Source of the DNA: Orlajensenia flava
Lineage (GTDB): Bacteria > Actinomycetota > Actinomycetes > Actinomycetales > Microbacteriaceae
Reading direction: 5' to 3'
Assembly (NCBI RefSeq): GCF_004801905.1
Contig: NZ_SSSN01000007.1
Coordinates: forward strand, 235,954 to 299,953
Length of the DNA: 64,000 nucleotides
Shown here: piece by piece, positions 18,244 through 31,965 of the stretch
How the letters are laid out: the number at the start of each line of letters is the position of its first letter
Numbering within the stretch: the first letter of the stretch is position 1
The notes under the pieces: model-generated
Databases searched by the model: none
Seen by the model: the letters and a program-made list of their open reading frames with translations, nothing else
What the model was told of the DNA's origin: nothing
Translations under genes and position numbers: made by a program

Positions 18244-19131
18244 ATGCACATCGGCCTCATCGGACTGGGACGGATGGGTGGCAACATGACCACCCGGCTG
18301 CGCGAGCACGGCATCGAGGTGACGGGCTACGACGCGAACCCCGCGGTCACCGAGGTCGCATCGATCCCCGACCTGGTGGCCGCCCTTCCGACCCCGCGCA
18401 TCGTGTGGGTGATGGTTCCCGCCGGCAAGATCACCGATGACGTCATCTCCGACCTCGGCGCATCACTCGAGGACGGCGACCTCATCATCGAGGGCGGCAA
18501 CTCCCGTTACACCGAGGATCTCAAGCACGCCGGAGAGCTCGCCCCGAAGGGCGTCGACTACATCGACGCCGGCGTCTCCGGCGGAATCTGGGGCCACGAG
18601 AACGGGTACGGGCTCATGGTGGGAGGTTCAAAGGAGTCCGTCGAGCGCGCGATGCCGATCTTCGACGCCTTGCGCCCCGATGGGCCTCGCGACGAGGGTT
18701 TCGTGCACGCGGGCGAAGTGGGCGCGGGGCACTACGCCAAGATGGTGCACAACGGCATCGAGTACGCCCTCATGCAGGCCTACGCCGAGGGTTACGAGCT
18801 GCTCGACAAGCGCGACGACATCGTCAAGGACGTCACGGGCACATTCAAGGCCTGGCAGCGCGGCACCGTAGTGCGTTCTTGGTTGCTCGAGCTGCTCGTG
18901 CGGGCCATGGAGCAGGACCCGGAGTTCGAGAAGATCGACGGCTACGTCGACGACTCCGGTGAGGGACGATGGACCATCGAAGAGGCCATCGAGAATGGCG
19001 TGCCCGTTCCGACCATCAGTGCGTCCATCTTCGCTCGGTTCGTCTCACGGCAGGACGAGTCGCCGGCCATGAAGGCGGTCGCTGCCCTCCGGCAGCAGTT
19101 CGGTGGGCACGCGGTCAAATCCGCCGGATGA
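18244..19131 (+). CDS. gnd: 6-phosphogluconate dehydrogenase, decarboxylating (short, NAD-type)
   Basis: Pentose-phosphate enzyme converting 6-phosphogluconate to ribulose 5-phosphate and CO2. The 295-residue length is that of the short, usually NAD+-preferring class. N-terminal GLIGLGRMGGNM binds the dinucleotide; the catalytic segment EGGNSRYTED, the substrate loop DAGVSGGIWG, and K in HYAKMVHNGIEYALMQ are all present. Insertion of gnd between dnaN and recF is a known actinobacterial arrangement. Start ATG 18244 follows AGGGAG. Confidence 0.93.
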   Translation: MHIGLIGLGRMGGNMTTRLREHGIEVTGYDANPAVTEVASIPDLVAALPTPRIVWVMVPAGKITDDVISDLGASLEDGDLIIEGGNSRYTEDLKHAGELAPKGVDYIDAGVSGGIWGHENGYGLMVGGSKESVERAMPIFDALRPDGPRDEGFVHAGEVGAGHYAKMVHNGIEYALMQAYAEGYELLDKRDDIVKDVTGTFKAWQRGTVVRSWLLELLVRAMEQDPEFEKIDGYVDDSGEGRWTIEEAIENGVPVPTISASIFARFVSRQDESPAMKAVAALRQQFGGHAVKSAG

Positions 19132-19147
19132 CCGAGTAGGGAGCGGG

Positions 19148-20374
19148 ATGCGCATCGGACACCTCTCGCTCACCGACTTCCGCAACTACGAACGCGCCGA
19201 GGTGGACTTCACCGCCGGGCCGAACCTCATTGTCGGCCGCAATGGCCAGGGGAAGACCAACATGGTCGAGGCGGTCGGCTATCTCGCGACCCTCGGTTCT
19301 CACCGTGTCTCGACGGACGCTCCGCTGATCCGCGCGGGTGCTGACGCCGCCATCATCCGAGCGCGACTGCAGAGCGGAGAACGGGAGCTGCTGGCCGAGC
19401 TGCAGGTCAATCGTGTCGGCGCCAACCGTGCTCAGCTCAATCGAGGCGTGATCAGGCCCCGCGAGCTGGTGCGGTACTGCCACAGTGTGCTGTTCGCGCC
19501 CGAAGATCTCGCCCTCGTGCGCGGAGAGCCGGCCGGCCGTCGACGCTTCCTCGACGACCTCCTCGTGCAGCTCACACCGCGGCTGGCCGGCGTGATGACC
19601 GACTATGAACGTGTGGTGCGCCAGCGCAACAGCCTCCTGAAGTCGGCGCGGGCCAGCGGTCTGCGTGAGAAGCAGCTCTCGACGCTCGATCTGTGGGACG
19701 AACGCCTCGTCGCGTTGGGCTCGGAGATCATCGATGAACGCCTCAGCCTCGTCGAGCAATTGCGAGAGCCGGTCCGGACCGCTTACCGCTCCGTCGCGGG
19801 TGACGATCACCACCCGGAGTTGACCCCCGTGCTCACGATTCACGGCGACGCGCTCACCAGCGAGGTCGTCACGGACGATCCGACCCCGACGACCGCTGGT
19901 TCCCCCAGGGCAGACGACGCCATCCCGCGGCCGGACCCAGCCAATCCTCCGACATCGACGGATGCGCTCCGCGCGCCCACAGCGGAGTTGTTCCGGCGAG
20001 CCCTCGCCGGCATCCGTCGCCAGGAGATCGATCGCGCCGTCACGCTGGTCGGGCCGCATCGCGACGACCTCACCCTCGTGCTGAATGGGCTGCCCGCGAA
20101 GGGCTACGCGAGCCACGGAGAGTCGTGGTCGTTCGCGCTGGCACTCAAGCTCGCCTCGGCTGAGCTGCTGAGAACCGACTTCGCGAGCGGCGACCCGGTG
20201 CTCGTTCTCGACGACGTCTTCGCCGAGCTCGATCAGGCGCGCCGGGCGCGGCTGGCGACGGCCATCGTCGGCTACGAGCAGGTGCTCATCACCGCAGCCG
20301 TCTTCGACGACGTCCCCAGCGAGTTGGCTCGCAACGTCATCCGCATCGAGAGCGGTCGTGTCGTCGATGAGTGA
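19148..20374 (+). CDS. recF: DNA replication/repair protein RecF
   Basis: SMC-like ATPase of 408 residues that helps load RecA at gaps. Walker A GRNGQGKTN appears near residue 35, the FAPEDLALVRGEPAGRRRFLD segment at about 120, and the C-terminal GESWSFALALKLAS signature with Walker B PVLVLDDVFAELD. A Thr/Pro/Ala-rich insert (about 240-280) interrupts the coiled-coil arm. ATG 19148 follows TAGGGAG. The 3' end overlaps the dciA gene by 8 nt. Confidence 0.94.
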   Translation: MRIGHLSLTDFRNYERAEVDFTAGPNLIVGRNGQGKTNMVEAVGYLATLGSHRVSTDAPLIRAGADAAIIRARLQSGERELLAELQVNRVGANRAQLNRGVIRPRELVRYCHSVLFAPEDLALVRGEPAGRRRFLDDLLVQLTPRLAGVMTDYERVVRQRNSLLKSARASGLREKQLSTLDLWDERLVALGSEIIDERLSLVEQLREPVRTAYRSVAGDDHHPELTPVLTIHGDALTSEVVTDDPTPTTAGSPRADDAIPRPDPANPPTSTDALRAPTAELFRRALAGIRRQEIDRAVTLVGPHRDDLTLVLNGLPAKGYASHGESWSFALALKLASAELLRTDFASGDPVLVLDDVFAELDQARRARLATAIVGYEQVLITAAVFDDVPSELARNVIRIESGRVVDE

Positions 20375-20900
20375 GCCGATCGATCCCGCCGATCGGGCGG
20401 AGGACGTGCCGGAGTCGAGCAACGCCTACCTCCGCCTCAAGAGACTATTCTCGGGCTCGGGTGCCCGACCTCGGTCGACTGGATCGCGCCGTCGAGCCCC
20501 CCGAGATCCCTCGGCCGGCGATGAGACGGTGCCGTACGGACCGGGACGGGAGCCGAAAGGCCTCGGCGATGCGCTCTCGTCGCTGACCGCGCAACTGGGC
20601 TGGCAATCGCCCTTGGCGCAATCGGAACTGCTGGTCTCGTGGACCGAGATCGCGGGGGAGGAGACCGCCCGGCACTCCACGCCGGCCGGAATCGAGGACG
20701 GTCGGCTGACGGTGCGGTGCGACTCGACGGCGTGGGCGACGCAGCTGCGGCTCATGCGCGTCGACATCATGACGCGCATCGCGGCGCGGCACCCGGATGC
20801 CGGCATCGCGTCGATCCGGTTTCTCGGCCCGGACGCCCCGTCGTGGAAAAGGGGTCCGAGATCGATTCCAGGGCGGGGTCCGCGCGATACCTACGGCTGA
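20367..20900 (+). CDS. dciA: DUF721/DciA family protein (probable replicative helicase loader)
   Basis: A 177-residue protein with a variable basic N-terminus and the DUF721 domain from about 60 (GLGDALSSLTAQLGWQSPLAQSEL), including WTEIAGEETARHSTP and the DSTAWATQLRLM strand. DciA proteins help DnaB helicase operate in bacteria without DnaC. Its place between recF and gyrB is conserved. ATG 20367 overlaps recF, so it is translationally coupled. Confidence 0.85.
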   Translation: MSEPIDPADRAEDVPESSNAYLRLKRLFSGSGARPRSTGSRRRAPRDPSAGDETVPYGPGREPKGLGDALSSLTAQLGWQSPLAQSELLVSWTEIAGEETARHSTPAGIEDGRLTVRCDSTAWATQLRLMRVDIMTRIAARHPDAGIASIRFLGPDAPSWKRGPRSIPGRGPRDTYG

Positions 20901-20981
20901 GAAGGCAAATCTGGTCGGATGGGGGATTTCATGCACTCACAGGGCCAGTCGGCGGCCGAACGGACACCCCCCGTTTGGTAG

Positions 20982-25555
<4,574 letters not shown>

Positions 25556-25563
<8 letters not shown>

Positions 25564-25960
25564 CGTTGCCGAGAAGTTGGCCAAGAAGGCCCCACGGCGC
25601 ACCCAGGCCAAGCAGGTTCGGCTCAAGCTGGTGTACATCGACTTCTGGTCGGCCGTGAAGCTGTCGTTCCTGGTCGCCATCTGCTTGGCCATCGTCACGA
25701 TCGTCGGCACCTTCCTCATCTTCACGGTCGTCAGCCAGACGGGCGTCTTCGATGCGGCGAACAAGCTGTTCAAGGACATCGCCGGCGGGTCGAGCGACTT
25801 GAAGAGCGTCCTCTCCATGGGTCAGGTGATGGGCTTCGCGGTGGTCGTTTCGCTGCTGAACCTCGTAGTGACGACCGTCCTCGGCGCGGTCATCGCGGTG
25901 CTTTACAACCTGAGCGTCAAGGTGACCGGCGGCATCCTCGTCGGCTTCACCAACAACTGA
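25556..25960 (+). CDS. DUF3566 transmembrane protein
   Basis: A 134-residue protein with a basic N-terminus and two strong transmembrane helices (about 34-62 and 95-122), containing the family pattern [16 protein letters not shown]. Function is unknown; it follows gyrA in most actinobacteria. ATG 25556 overlaps the gyrA stop by 8 nt, so expression is coupled. Confidence 0.88.
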
Positions 25961-26023
25961 CGGCGAGGCTCCTCCGATTTCATTGAACGGGGGAGGTCGG
26001 GTAGTCTTCTATCTGGCCAATTC

Positions 26024-26097
26024 GGGGCTATAGCTCAGGCGGTTAGAGCGCTTCGCTGATAACGAAGAGGTCCGAGGTTCAAGTCCTCGTAGCCCCA
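26024..26097 (+). tRNA. tRNA-Ile (anticodon GAT)
   Basis: A 74-nt cloverleaf: acceptor GGGGCTA pairs with TAGCCCC, D-arm AGCTCAGGCGGTTAGAGC, anticodon loop CTGATAA, and T-arm with GTTCAAG. CCA is not encoded. Confidence 0.98.
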
Positions 26098-26120
26098 CCG
26101 AAAACTTCACACTCCCGCAC

Positions 26121-26193
26121 GGGGCCTTAGCTCAGTTGGTAGAGCGCCTGCTTTGCAAGCAGGATGTCAGGAGTTCGATTCTCCTAGGCTCCA
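26121..26193 (+). tRNA. tRNA-Ala (anticodon TGC)
   Basis: A 73-nt cloverleaf: acceptor GGGGCCT pairs with AGGCTCC (one G-U), D-arm AGCTCAGTTGGTAGAGC, anticodon loop TTTGCAA, T-arm with GTTCGATT. CCA is not encoded. Its last 49 bases are repeated at 57202-57250, marking it as an integration site. Confidence 0.98.
26145..26193 (+). repeat. Left attachment-site repeat (3' part of tRNA-Ala)
   Basis: These 49 bases, from CGCCTGC to the final A of tRNA-Ala, match 57202-57250 in the same orientation with one difference (A at 26161, G at 57218). This is the classic footprint of site-specific integration into a tRNA gene. Confidence 0.88.
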
Positions 26194-26397
26194 CAGTTCG
26201 TCAAAACCCCGGAGTCACGCGCCTGCCCGGAATTCGGGTCTTCTTGTAGGCGCTACTCATCTATGCGGTAGTGAATAGGTATACGTTCGGTAGTATTTTG
26301 TGCTTGTTTGCGTGCGCCCTCACGTGCCGTCGCTTCCACGGAATCACGGGGCGCCTGATCGATCGTTGGAGCAATGTGCGCCGAATGCGCCCTGGAG

Positions 26398-27006
26398 TCA
26401 CCGGAAGATCCCCGTGGGTCGATGACGTCCGCTGTAGCGGTTCCCAAGGCGTTCCGCGGTCCGTTCCAGCGCCGCATCGGGCACCCCGAGGTGGGTGAGG
26501 AGCGCAAGGGACAACAACACACGGTTTGCGTCACGCACGGCGCGGAGTAGTGCGCCGTCAGTCCAGACGTCGGTGGTGGATCCTCCATTGCCATGCGCGA
26601 TGTGGTTCCGAGTTCTCTTAAACTTCGGCAGCCAATTATCGATTGAGACGCGCGTGTATGCGAGAGCGACGGGGTGGACGCCGCTGAGAAGCCGTTCCGT
26701 CTTCGAGTGCAGCGTCGTCCGCGTGGCCAGCATCTCGGACTCGACGAGAATGGCCTGTCCCGTGGCAGCCAGTCGGACGCCGGTGCGCCCGAGCGTTCTA
26801 CCGTGAATCCCTCCGAGCCTTGATAGGACGTTCAGGCCAATACGGATGAATTCTTCGCCCACGAGAATCAGTATCCTGCCGAGCACCAATTGCGGCTCGC
26901 TATTTCGGCTGCGACCCGAAAGCCGATCGACTAGCGGGCGGGAAGGGTCGTCAGTCCGTTTGAGTAAACCTAGAGAAGGCCATCCGCAACTGGCGATCGT
27001 GAATGC
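26398..27006 (-). pseudogene. Fragment of a HEPN-domain protein (N-terminus missing)
   Basis: The open frame runs leftward from 27006 (preceded by a stop) to 26398 with no convincing start codon; a TTG at 26889 would give 163 residues. The distal part contains KRTRNHIAHGNGG, where R-N-x3-H is the RNase motif of HEPN domains (R-x4-H), common in toxin-antitoxin and abortive-infection proteins such as the C-terminus of ApeA-like proteins. The size and missing start suggest the C-terminal part of a larger gene. It lies 200 bp from the island's left border, beside an IS30 remnant. Family assignment rests on the short motif only. Confidence 0.45.
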
Positions 27007-27296
27007 CTACGGGGCGCTCCCGGCCCCGTCGATTGGTGGAGTCTTTTTGCTGACTTCATCGAGGGCACTCAGCGCGTGCGGGTCGCCATTGCCTCCACCG
27101 AAGGCCTCGATGGCCAAGCGTCCCCACTCGGCACATATAAGCCGTGCTCGCATGATCAAGTTCAACATCCCGCGAAGTCCATCTATCGGCCCTCGTTCTG
27201 CCGCCGGCCGCGTCGATTCCCACCGTACAGTCGGTGAACGAGAGCACGACGCCAGGAACGATCGGATATGACCGGTGGAACGGCGGTTTCAAGCGG

Positions 27297-28362
27297 CTAT
27301 TGCAACAGGAGTTTTCCGATCGCTTCGATCGGTTTCTGGAAGGCTAACCGTTTGCGAGGCCGGTCGTTGAGTTCCGCGGCGACCCAGTCGAGGTCCTGCT
27401 CGGAGTGGCCGAGAGATCGGTGCCCTTGGGGAAGTACTGACGCAACAGCCCGTTGGTGTTTTCGTTGATCCCACGCTGCCAGGGCGAGTGCGGGTCGCAG
27501 AAGAAGATCTCGATGCCGGCGTCGACGGCGACTCGTTTCCACTCGCGCATCTCCACGCCCTGATCCCACGTCAACGTTCCCCGCAACGCCTCGGGGAGAG
27601 TTTTGATCTTCGCTGTCAACGCGTCACGGGTCTTCTCCGCCGTGTAACCCTCGGGCAGATGCACCAGCATCGTGTAGTTCGTTGACCGCTCCACGAAGGT
27701 TCCTATTGCGCTCAGGTTGCCTTTCCCGATGATCAGATCACCCTCCCAACTGCCGGGCACGGCCCGGTCGCTGGCCTCCGCGGAGCGCTGGAAATGTTGA
27801 CCATCAGGGATCCGGTTCTTGCGCTGCCCCGTCTTCCGGGACGGACTCCGCAGACCCCGCCCGGTACGCAATACCTGGTCAGCTCCTGCTTGAGCGCACC
27901 CCGCGACGGGACGTACGGAGACTGGCAAATCGTCTCGGGCGACACCCGCATCTCCTCCCAGTCCGGGAAGTCCCGTTTCAGGCGCCCCAAGATATGCTCG
28001 GGCGAGTACTTCTGAAGATCCTTCTTCACCTTCGCACGCAGCTCCACGTTGAGATGGAGCTTCGCCGGTTTCGGCCTCCCCGCCCGCTCATGCGAGAGGG
28101 CATGCGCAGTAGTCGCACGATACGCCGACCCGCGCGGAGTGTTCCGCGACAGCTCCCTCGACACCGTCGACGCCGGTCTGCCAATCACCACCCCAATCTG
28201 CCGCAACGACTTCCCCTGCGCACGCAACACCGCAATCTCCTCCCGGTCAGCGAACGTCAAACACCGCCCCTTCAAGCCATGACCACGGCGTGGCCGGACA
28301 CCGCCGGCAGCGACCAAGATCCGCGCCCGTCCTCCCATCAACGCCCAGCGGGAGCACCGCAT
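27297..28362 (-). pseudogene. IS30-family transposase, frameshifted
   Basis: Three frames must be joined to rebuild one IS30 transposase. The first (28362 to about 27880) holds the N-terminal helix-turn-helix (LTFADREEIAVLRAQG, SLRQIGVVIGRPASTVSREL). The second (27928 to about 27390) holds the catalytic core (VPGSWEGDLIIGK, LTWDQGVEM, FCDPHSPWQRGINENTNGLLRQYFP split here by description). The third (27480 to 27297) holds LNDRPRKRLAF. At least two frameshifts separate them, with a small compensating shift near 27800, so the element is inactive. Terminal inverted repeats were not identified. Confidence 0.85.
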
Positions 28363-28596
28363 GAGTCAGGAAATCACCAGCAATGAGGGCTTGCTCGCTC
28401 CACGAATGAGTAGCGCTGGCCTACCTACCGGTCAGACGGTCGGAGAGGGCATCACCGACCATCTCCTCGTGGACCCGAAGCGCCGCCTCCAACACCATCT
28501 GGCCGTGAAGGCTGACGGCGGTTCTACGGCTTTGAGCGTCTTCTGCACATCGTTCTCCAGCTCTTGACTCTCGCCCCGGGTCAGCGGGCGGGCCGG

Positions 28597-29325
28597 TCAG
28601 CCTTGAACGGTCGGGCGGATGACGAGCTCGCCGATCTCGACGTCCCACGGCTGGTCGATGGCGAATTCGACGCTGCGAGCGACCGCATCGGGGTCGATGG
28701 AGATGTTTGCCATGCCTGACAGGATGCCTGCTAGGACGGACTCGTCGGTGATCGTCGATGCGAAGTCGGTTCGGACGTACCCGGGTGAGATGGCGGTCGT
28801 CTTGATGGTCCCGTCGGTCGACTCCTGGCGAAGGCCTTCGAGGATGGTGCGGACGGCGTTCTTCGTTCCCGCGTATACGGCCATCGTGGGCAGAATCTTG
28901 AGCCCGGCTGTCGAGACGATGGTGACGAAGTGCCCGTGCCCCTGTTTCTCGAAGACGGGGAGCGCTGCGTCGATGCCATGGAGCACTCCGCGAATGTTGA
29001 CGTCGATCATCGCGTTCCACTCGGACGTCTTGCGGGAGCGCATCGGGGAGATGGGACCGATTCCAGCGTTGCTGACGAGGACATCGAGCCTGCCGTAGGT
29101 CTCGACTGCGACCGAGACGAGACGCTCGACGTCCTCGGGCTCGGTCACGTCCACGACGGTGGCGACGGCCCGCCCACCTTCCGACTCGATCTCCGAGACA
29201 AGGGTGTCGAGGCGCTCTCGACGGCGAGCGCCGAGCACGACAGCTGCTCCGGCGCGTGCCAGCCTCAGGGCGGTCGCCGCTCCGATTCCGCTGCTGGCCC
29301 CTGTGATTGCTACGACCTGTTGCAT
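28597..29325 (-). CDS. SDR family oxidoreductase
   Basis: Classical short-chain dehydrogenase/reductase of 242 residues: nucleotide-binding GASSGIG at the N-terminus, NAG motif (LVSNAGIG), catalytic Ser in IVSTAG and the Y-x3-K pair in YAGTKNA, then PGYVRTDF. The cofactor is NAD(P)H; the substrate is unknown. ATG 29325 has GAAAGG upstream; the open frame continues to 29541 inside the divergent TetR gene and is not used. It is divergent from a TetR regulator with two operator-like palindromes in between, so it is probably repressed by that protein. Confidence 0.9.
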   Translation of the reverse strand: MQQVVAITGASSGIGAATALRLARAGAAVVLGARRRERLDTLVSEIESEGGRAVATVVDVTEPEDVERLVSVAVETYGRLDVLVSNAGIGPISPMRSRKTSEWNAMIDVNIRGVLHGIDAALPVFEKQGHGHFVTIVSTAGLKILPTMAVYAGTKNAVRTILEGLRQESTDGTIKTTAISPGYVRTDFASTITDESVLAGILSGMANISIDPDAVARSVEFAIDQPWDVEIGELVIRPTVQG

Positions 29326-29346
29326 GAGATACCTTCTTTCCTGAAC

Positions 29347-29385
29347 GGACAAACTGTCCACTTCAGTAAAGCGGACGTGTTGTCC
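29347..29385. promoter_or_regulatory. Paired TetR-type operators between SDR and TetR genes
   Basis: Two related 13-bp palindromes, GGACAAACTGTCC (29347-29359) and GGACGTGTTGTCC (29373-29385), 26 bp centre to centre, sit in the 81-bp divergent intergenic region. The spacing places two dimers on about the same face of the helix. Binding by the adjacent TetR is inferred. Confidence 0.65.
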
Positions 29386-29406
29386 GTTAGCAACCCGGGA
29401 GGTGCC

Positions 29407-29949
29407 GTGCGTCAGGACGCGAGCCGAAACCGTGCGGCGATCCTTGCCGCTGCCCGCGAGATCTTGAGCGGCTTCGACGACCTGAAGCTGTCGATGGTCG
29501 CCCAGAGAGCCGGCATCGGTCAGGCGACGCTGTATCGGCACTTCCCCACACAGGATGCGCTTCTCGCCGCCGTCTACGAGGCCGAGATCGGTGAGCTCGT
29601 CATCGCGGCCGATCAGCTCGTGAGGGAGAAGCCACCTCTCGAGGCACTCCGATCTTGGTTTGCCCGTCTGGCGGAGTACGTCCGCGTCAAGCGGGGCATC
29701 CTAAAGGTCGTGGAGACTTTCGTCTGGGAGGATATGTCCGCGTCGACCATGGGCAAGCTCGGCAGCGCCCTGGGTACATTGCTGAGCGCTGGTGCGTCAT
29801 TGGAAGAGTTCCGACACGACATCGACCCTCGCGACGTCATCCTGCTGTCGTGGTTCATGTCCCACGTCACCGCTGAGGAGTGGGACGCGCGCGTCCCTCG
29901 GTTGCTCGACGTCCTCGTCGCGGGACTCCAGACCAAACCCGGCGAATAG
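29407..29949 (+). CDS. TetR/AcrR family transcriptional regulator
   Basis: A 180-residue repressor with an N-terminal TetR helix-turn-helix (LSMVAQRAGIGQATLYRHFPTQDALLAAVYE) and a variable ligand-binding C-terminal domain. GTG 29407 is chosen since GGGAGG (29397-29402) lies 4 nt upstream; an earlier GTG at 29377 would overlap the second operator. It is divergent from the SDR gene it presumably controls. Confidence 0.88.
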   Translation: MRQDASRNRAAILAAAREILSGFDDLKLSMVAQRAGIGQATLYRHFPTQDALLAAVYEAEIGELVIAADQLVREKPPLEALRSWFARLAEYVRVKRGILKVVETFVWEDMSASTMGKLGSALGTLLSAGASLEEFRHDIDPRDVILLSWFMSHVTAEEWDARVPRLLDVLVAGLQTKPGE

Positions 29950-30071
29950 CCCCGTCGTCATAGCTGCGACGGATTGCCGGCACCATCATCGAGACAGGCG
30001 CCGATTCCCATCGGCTCGCCCACAGTCGGGCGCGGGAGCCGACGTGGTCGTTGAGGGATCCCTCACCACGC

Positions 30072-30614
30072 ATGGAGGATCTACTGGCTGTACGCTCCGA
30101 ATTGCTCGGAAACTGTGGCGGGGTCAGGCTAGAGGTGGGATATGACGAGGATGATTCTCGATCGCTTCGCGCGATTCACTACTTCCAGCGTGTTCTCTAC
30201 CCGATATTCATCATCGGCTTCGGGCTCGTCGGCGCTGCGGTGTGCTTCGACCCTGCCCTCGAGCGCGGAGGAATCTGGTGGTGGCTCACCCTTGCCGGAC
30301 TCCTGATCAGCGCTGCCGGCGTCTGGTACCTGATCTACTTCCGACGACACTGGACCAACCGCGACGGCCGATGGTACGGAGATGAAGACCTCACCCCTCA
30401 TGACCGTCGGCCTAAGCATCGTCGGCCTCGTCCTGATCGCCGTGGGCATCTGGCTTCGCATCCTGATGTTTTCCTAGAACGCTCACGCAATCTCGGGGTC
30501 GTTCGCAAGCCGATCCATATGCGGGTATGGCGCGCAAGAGGCGCCGGTTGCGACGGGACCGGCCTGCGCGATCGGGTCCAATACGCCGCGGACCTCAGTG
30601 TCAGTTCGACTTGA
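30072..30614 (+). CDS. Hypothetical two-helix membrane protein (doubtful 3' part)
   Basis: The reading frame contains two clear hydrophobic helices (YPIFIIGFGLVGAAVCF and WWWLTLAGLLISAAGVWYLIYF) followed by RRHWTNRDGRWYGDED. Beyond about 30380 the sequence becomes Arg/His-rich and unlike a membrane protein, while another frame encodes a further helix (30382-30477), so the 3' half may be out of frame. The start is uncertain: ATG 30072 is given, GTG 30135 is an alternative. No family recognised. Confidence 0.4.
   Translation: MEDLLAVRSELLGNCGGVRLEVGYDEDDSRSLRAIHYFQRVLYPIFIIGFGLVGAAVCFDPALERGGIWWWLTLAGLLISAAGVWYLIYFRRHWTNRDGRWYGDEDLTPHDRRPKHRRPRPDRRGHLASHPDVFLERSRNLGVVRKPIHMRVWRARGAGCDGTGLRDRVQYAADLSVSST
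30382..30477 (+). CDS. Possible tiny single-helix membrane protein
   Basis: Thirty-one codons encode MKTSPLMT followed by one hydrophobic helix (GLSIVGLVLIAVGIWLRIL). A second ATG at 30400 could be the start. It may be the displaced 3' end of the preceding membrane-protein gene after a frameshift instead of an independent gene. Confidence 0.25.
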   Translation: MKTSPLMTVGLSIVGLVLIAVGIWLRILMFS

Positions 30615-31965
30615 GCCGGTACTTGTATCCTCCCTTCGTCGTGCCCGGAACCTGCTCGAGCGCGCCTTGCGCGATCATCGCGCCAAGAGTGCGCCGCATT
30701 CGGCCCTCGCTCTGAATATTCGTGAGCTCGCGAGCTTCTCTGTTGGTGATCGTGTCGTGCTCCGATAGATAGCGGAGAACGATGGTGGACGGGCTATCCA
30801 GCGGTTCATGCTTGATGATGACGAGGACGCCGTTTTCCGTCTCGGTCACCTCAGGAGGGGTCAAGCGCATCGCCTTCATGGCCTCGAACGCAGTGATTAG
30901 GCCTTCACCTACGTTCTTGTTCGGCGCGTCGGCGAACTTATGCAACATGCGCTCGATCGTTTCGTTCCGAGAAAACCGCGCACCCGGCAGGTTCCGCGGT
31001 GTCACGTGTCCAGGGAGCAGCCCTGGGCTCTCTACCTCGACCCTGTCATCGAAGATGCGAACGTGAATGTTGTCAGCAATCGAATAATCACGATGGATTA
31101 CGGCATTTGTGATGATCTCGTGAAGCGTCTCTGGCGGATAGGAGACGTCCTGCAAGTTCGTTCCCTTGACGGACTCAATCAACTCGGTGGTCTTGGCAAC
31201 GCAGCCGTGGATCTGCTTGATGGCCGATCCCTCTATGTTCCACGTCTGGCCGCTAACCAGGTCCTCGCGTCGGCCAACCGGATCTCTGGATGCATAGCGA
31301 TAGACCATGATCGATGCTTTGGGCAATACGATCTGCGGTTCATCAGCAAAGAGGACCACAGCGGCGACGGTCGGCCGGTTCTCAACAATGAGCAGTTGAG
31401 AGCGAAGCCATGGATCGGCCTCCGTAAACGTGAGCGCGTCGACCACAAACTCCGTTACTTGGAGTGAGTCGGTGACCATTTCGAGCGGCGCCTTGGTAGT
31501 CGCATCTTCGTGTGAGGAGATGCCTTTTTGGAGCTCGAGCGCGGCGGTCTGTTCGGCTGTTTCGACCCGTTTGACGCTGGCGGCGCCCCGGACATATGCG
31601 TCGCCCGAAGTCGTCCGACAGATCGCGCGAGTCTTTGCGACCGTGATACGGAGGAGGTTCCCCTCGAAACCATCCGCCGACAATGTCTCGTACTTAAACG
31701 TGTCCGAATCGGGAAATGGCCCGAGGAGTACGTGGACATGGTCGTTTGCATCCTCGGATCGGGCGAAGCCACGCCACTCAAACAAACCCTTGGATACTTC
31801 GTCGATACCAACGATGATTTCGCCGCCCGATGAGTTCCCAAAGGCGGAAACCAGCTTCTCGAGGCTCGCGGGCTTGATGGCAATCGACTTGAAATCGATG
31901 TAGTGGTCTTCGGTGCGCGCCAGGAGCGCGGAAGCTTCCTTGGCAGTGATTGTCAGGTGCTTCAT
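30601..31965 (-). CDS. AlbA_2 (Schlafen-like) / HATPase domain protein
   Basis: A 454-residue protein with an N-terminal AlbA_2 (Schlafen/divergent AAA-4) nucleic-acid-binding domain (DFKSIAIKPASLEKLVSAFGNSSGGEIIVGID split by description; TSGDAYVRG), a central HATPase_c_4 domain with the N-box-like EIITNAVIHRDY and GLLPGHVTPRN, and a C-terminal winged-helix (REARELTNIQSEGRMRRTLGAM). Such proteins are annotated as ATP-binding regulators; some relatives occur in defence loci. ATG 31965 is supported by GGAG at 3 nt. The operon partner and role are unknown. Confidence 0.82.
   Translation of the reverse strand: MKHLTITAKEASALLARTEDHYIDFKSIAIKPASLEKLVSAFGNSSGGEIIVGIDEVSKGLFEWRGFARSEDANDHVHVLLGPFPDSDTFKYETLSADGFEGNLLRITVAKTRAICRTTSGDAYVRGAASVKRVETAEQTAALELQKGISSHEDATTKAPLEMVTDSLQVTEFVVDALTFTEADPWLRSQLLIVENRPTVAAVVLFADEPQIVLPKASIMVYRYASRDPVGRREDLVSGQTWNIEGSAIKQIHGCVAKTTELIESVKGTNLQDVSYPPETLHEIITNAVIHRDYSIADNIHVRIFDDRVEVESPGLLPGHVTPRNLPGARFSRNETIERMLHKFADAPNKNVGEGLITAFEAMKAMRLTPPEVTETENGVLVIIKHEPLDSPSTIVLRYLSEHDTITNREARELTNIQSEGRMRRTLGAMIAQGALEQVPGTTKGGYKYRLKSN

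Noticed and set aside
28421-28596. Minus-strand fragment reading LHGQMVLEAALRVHEEMVGDALSDRL
   Set aside because: Looks like a protein C-terminus but is too short and startless to assign; probably a relic next to the IS30 copy.
30051-30614. Full-length 187-residue reading from 30051
   Set aside because: The upstream start adds residues without sense, and the distal third looks out of frame; a shorter, low-confidence version is given.
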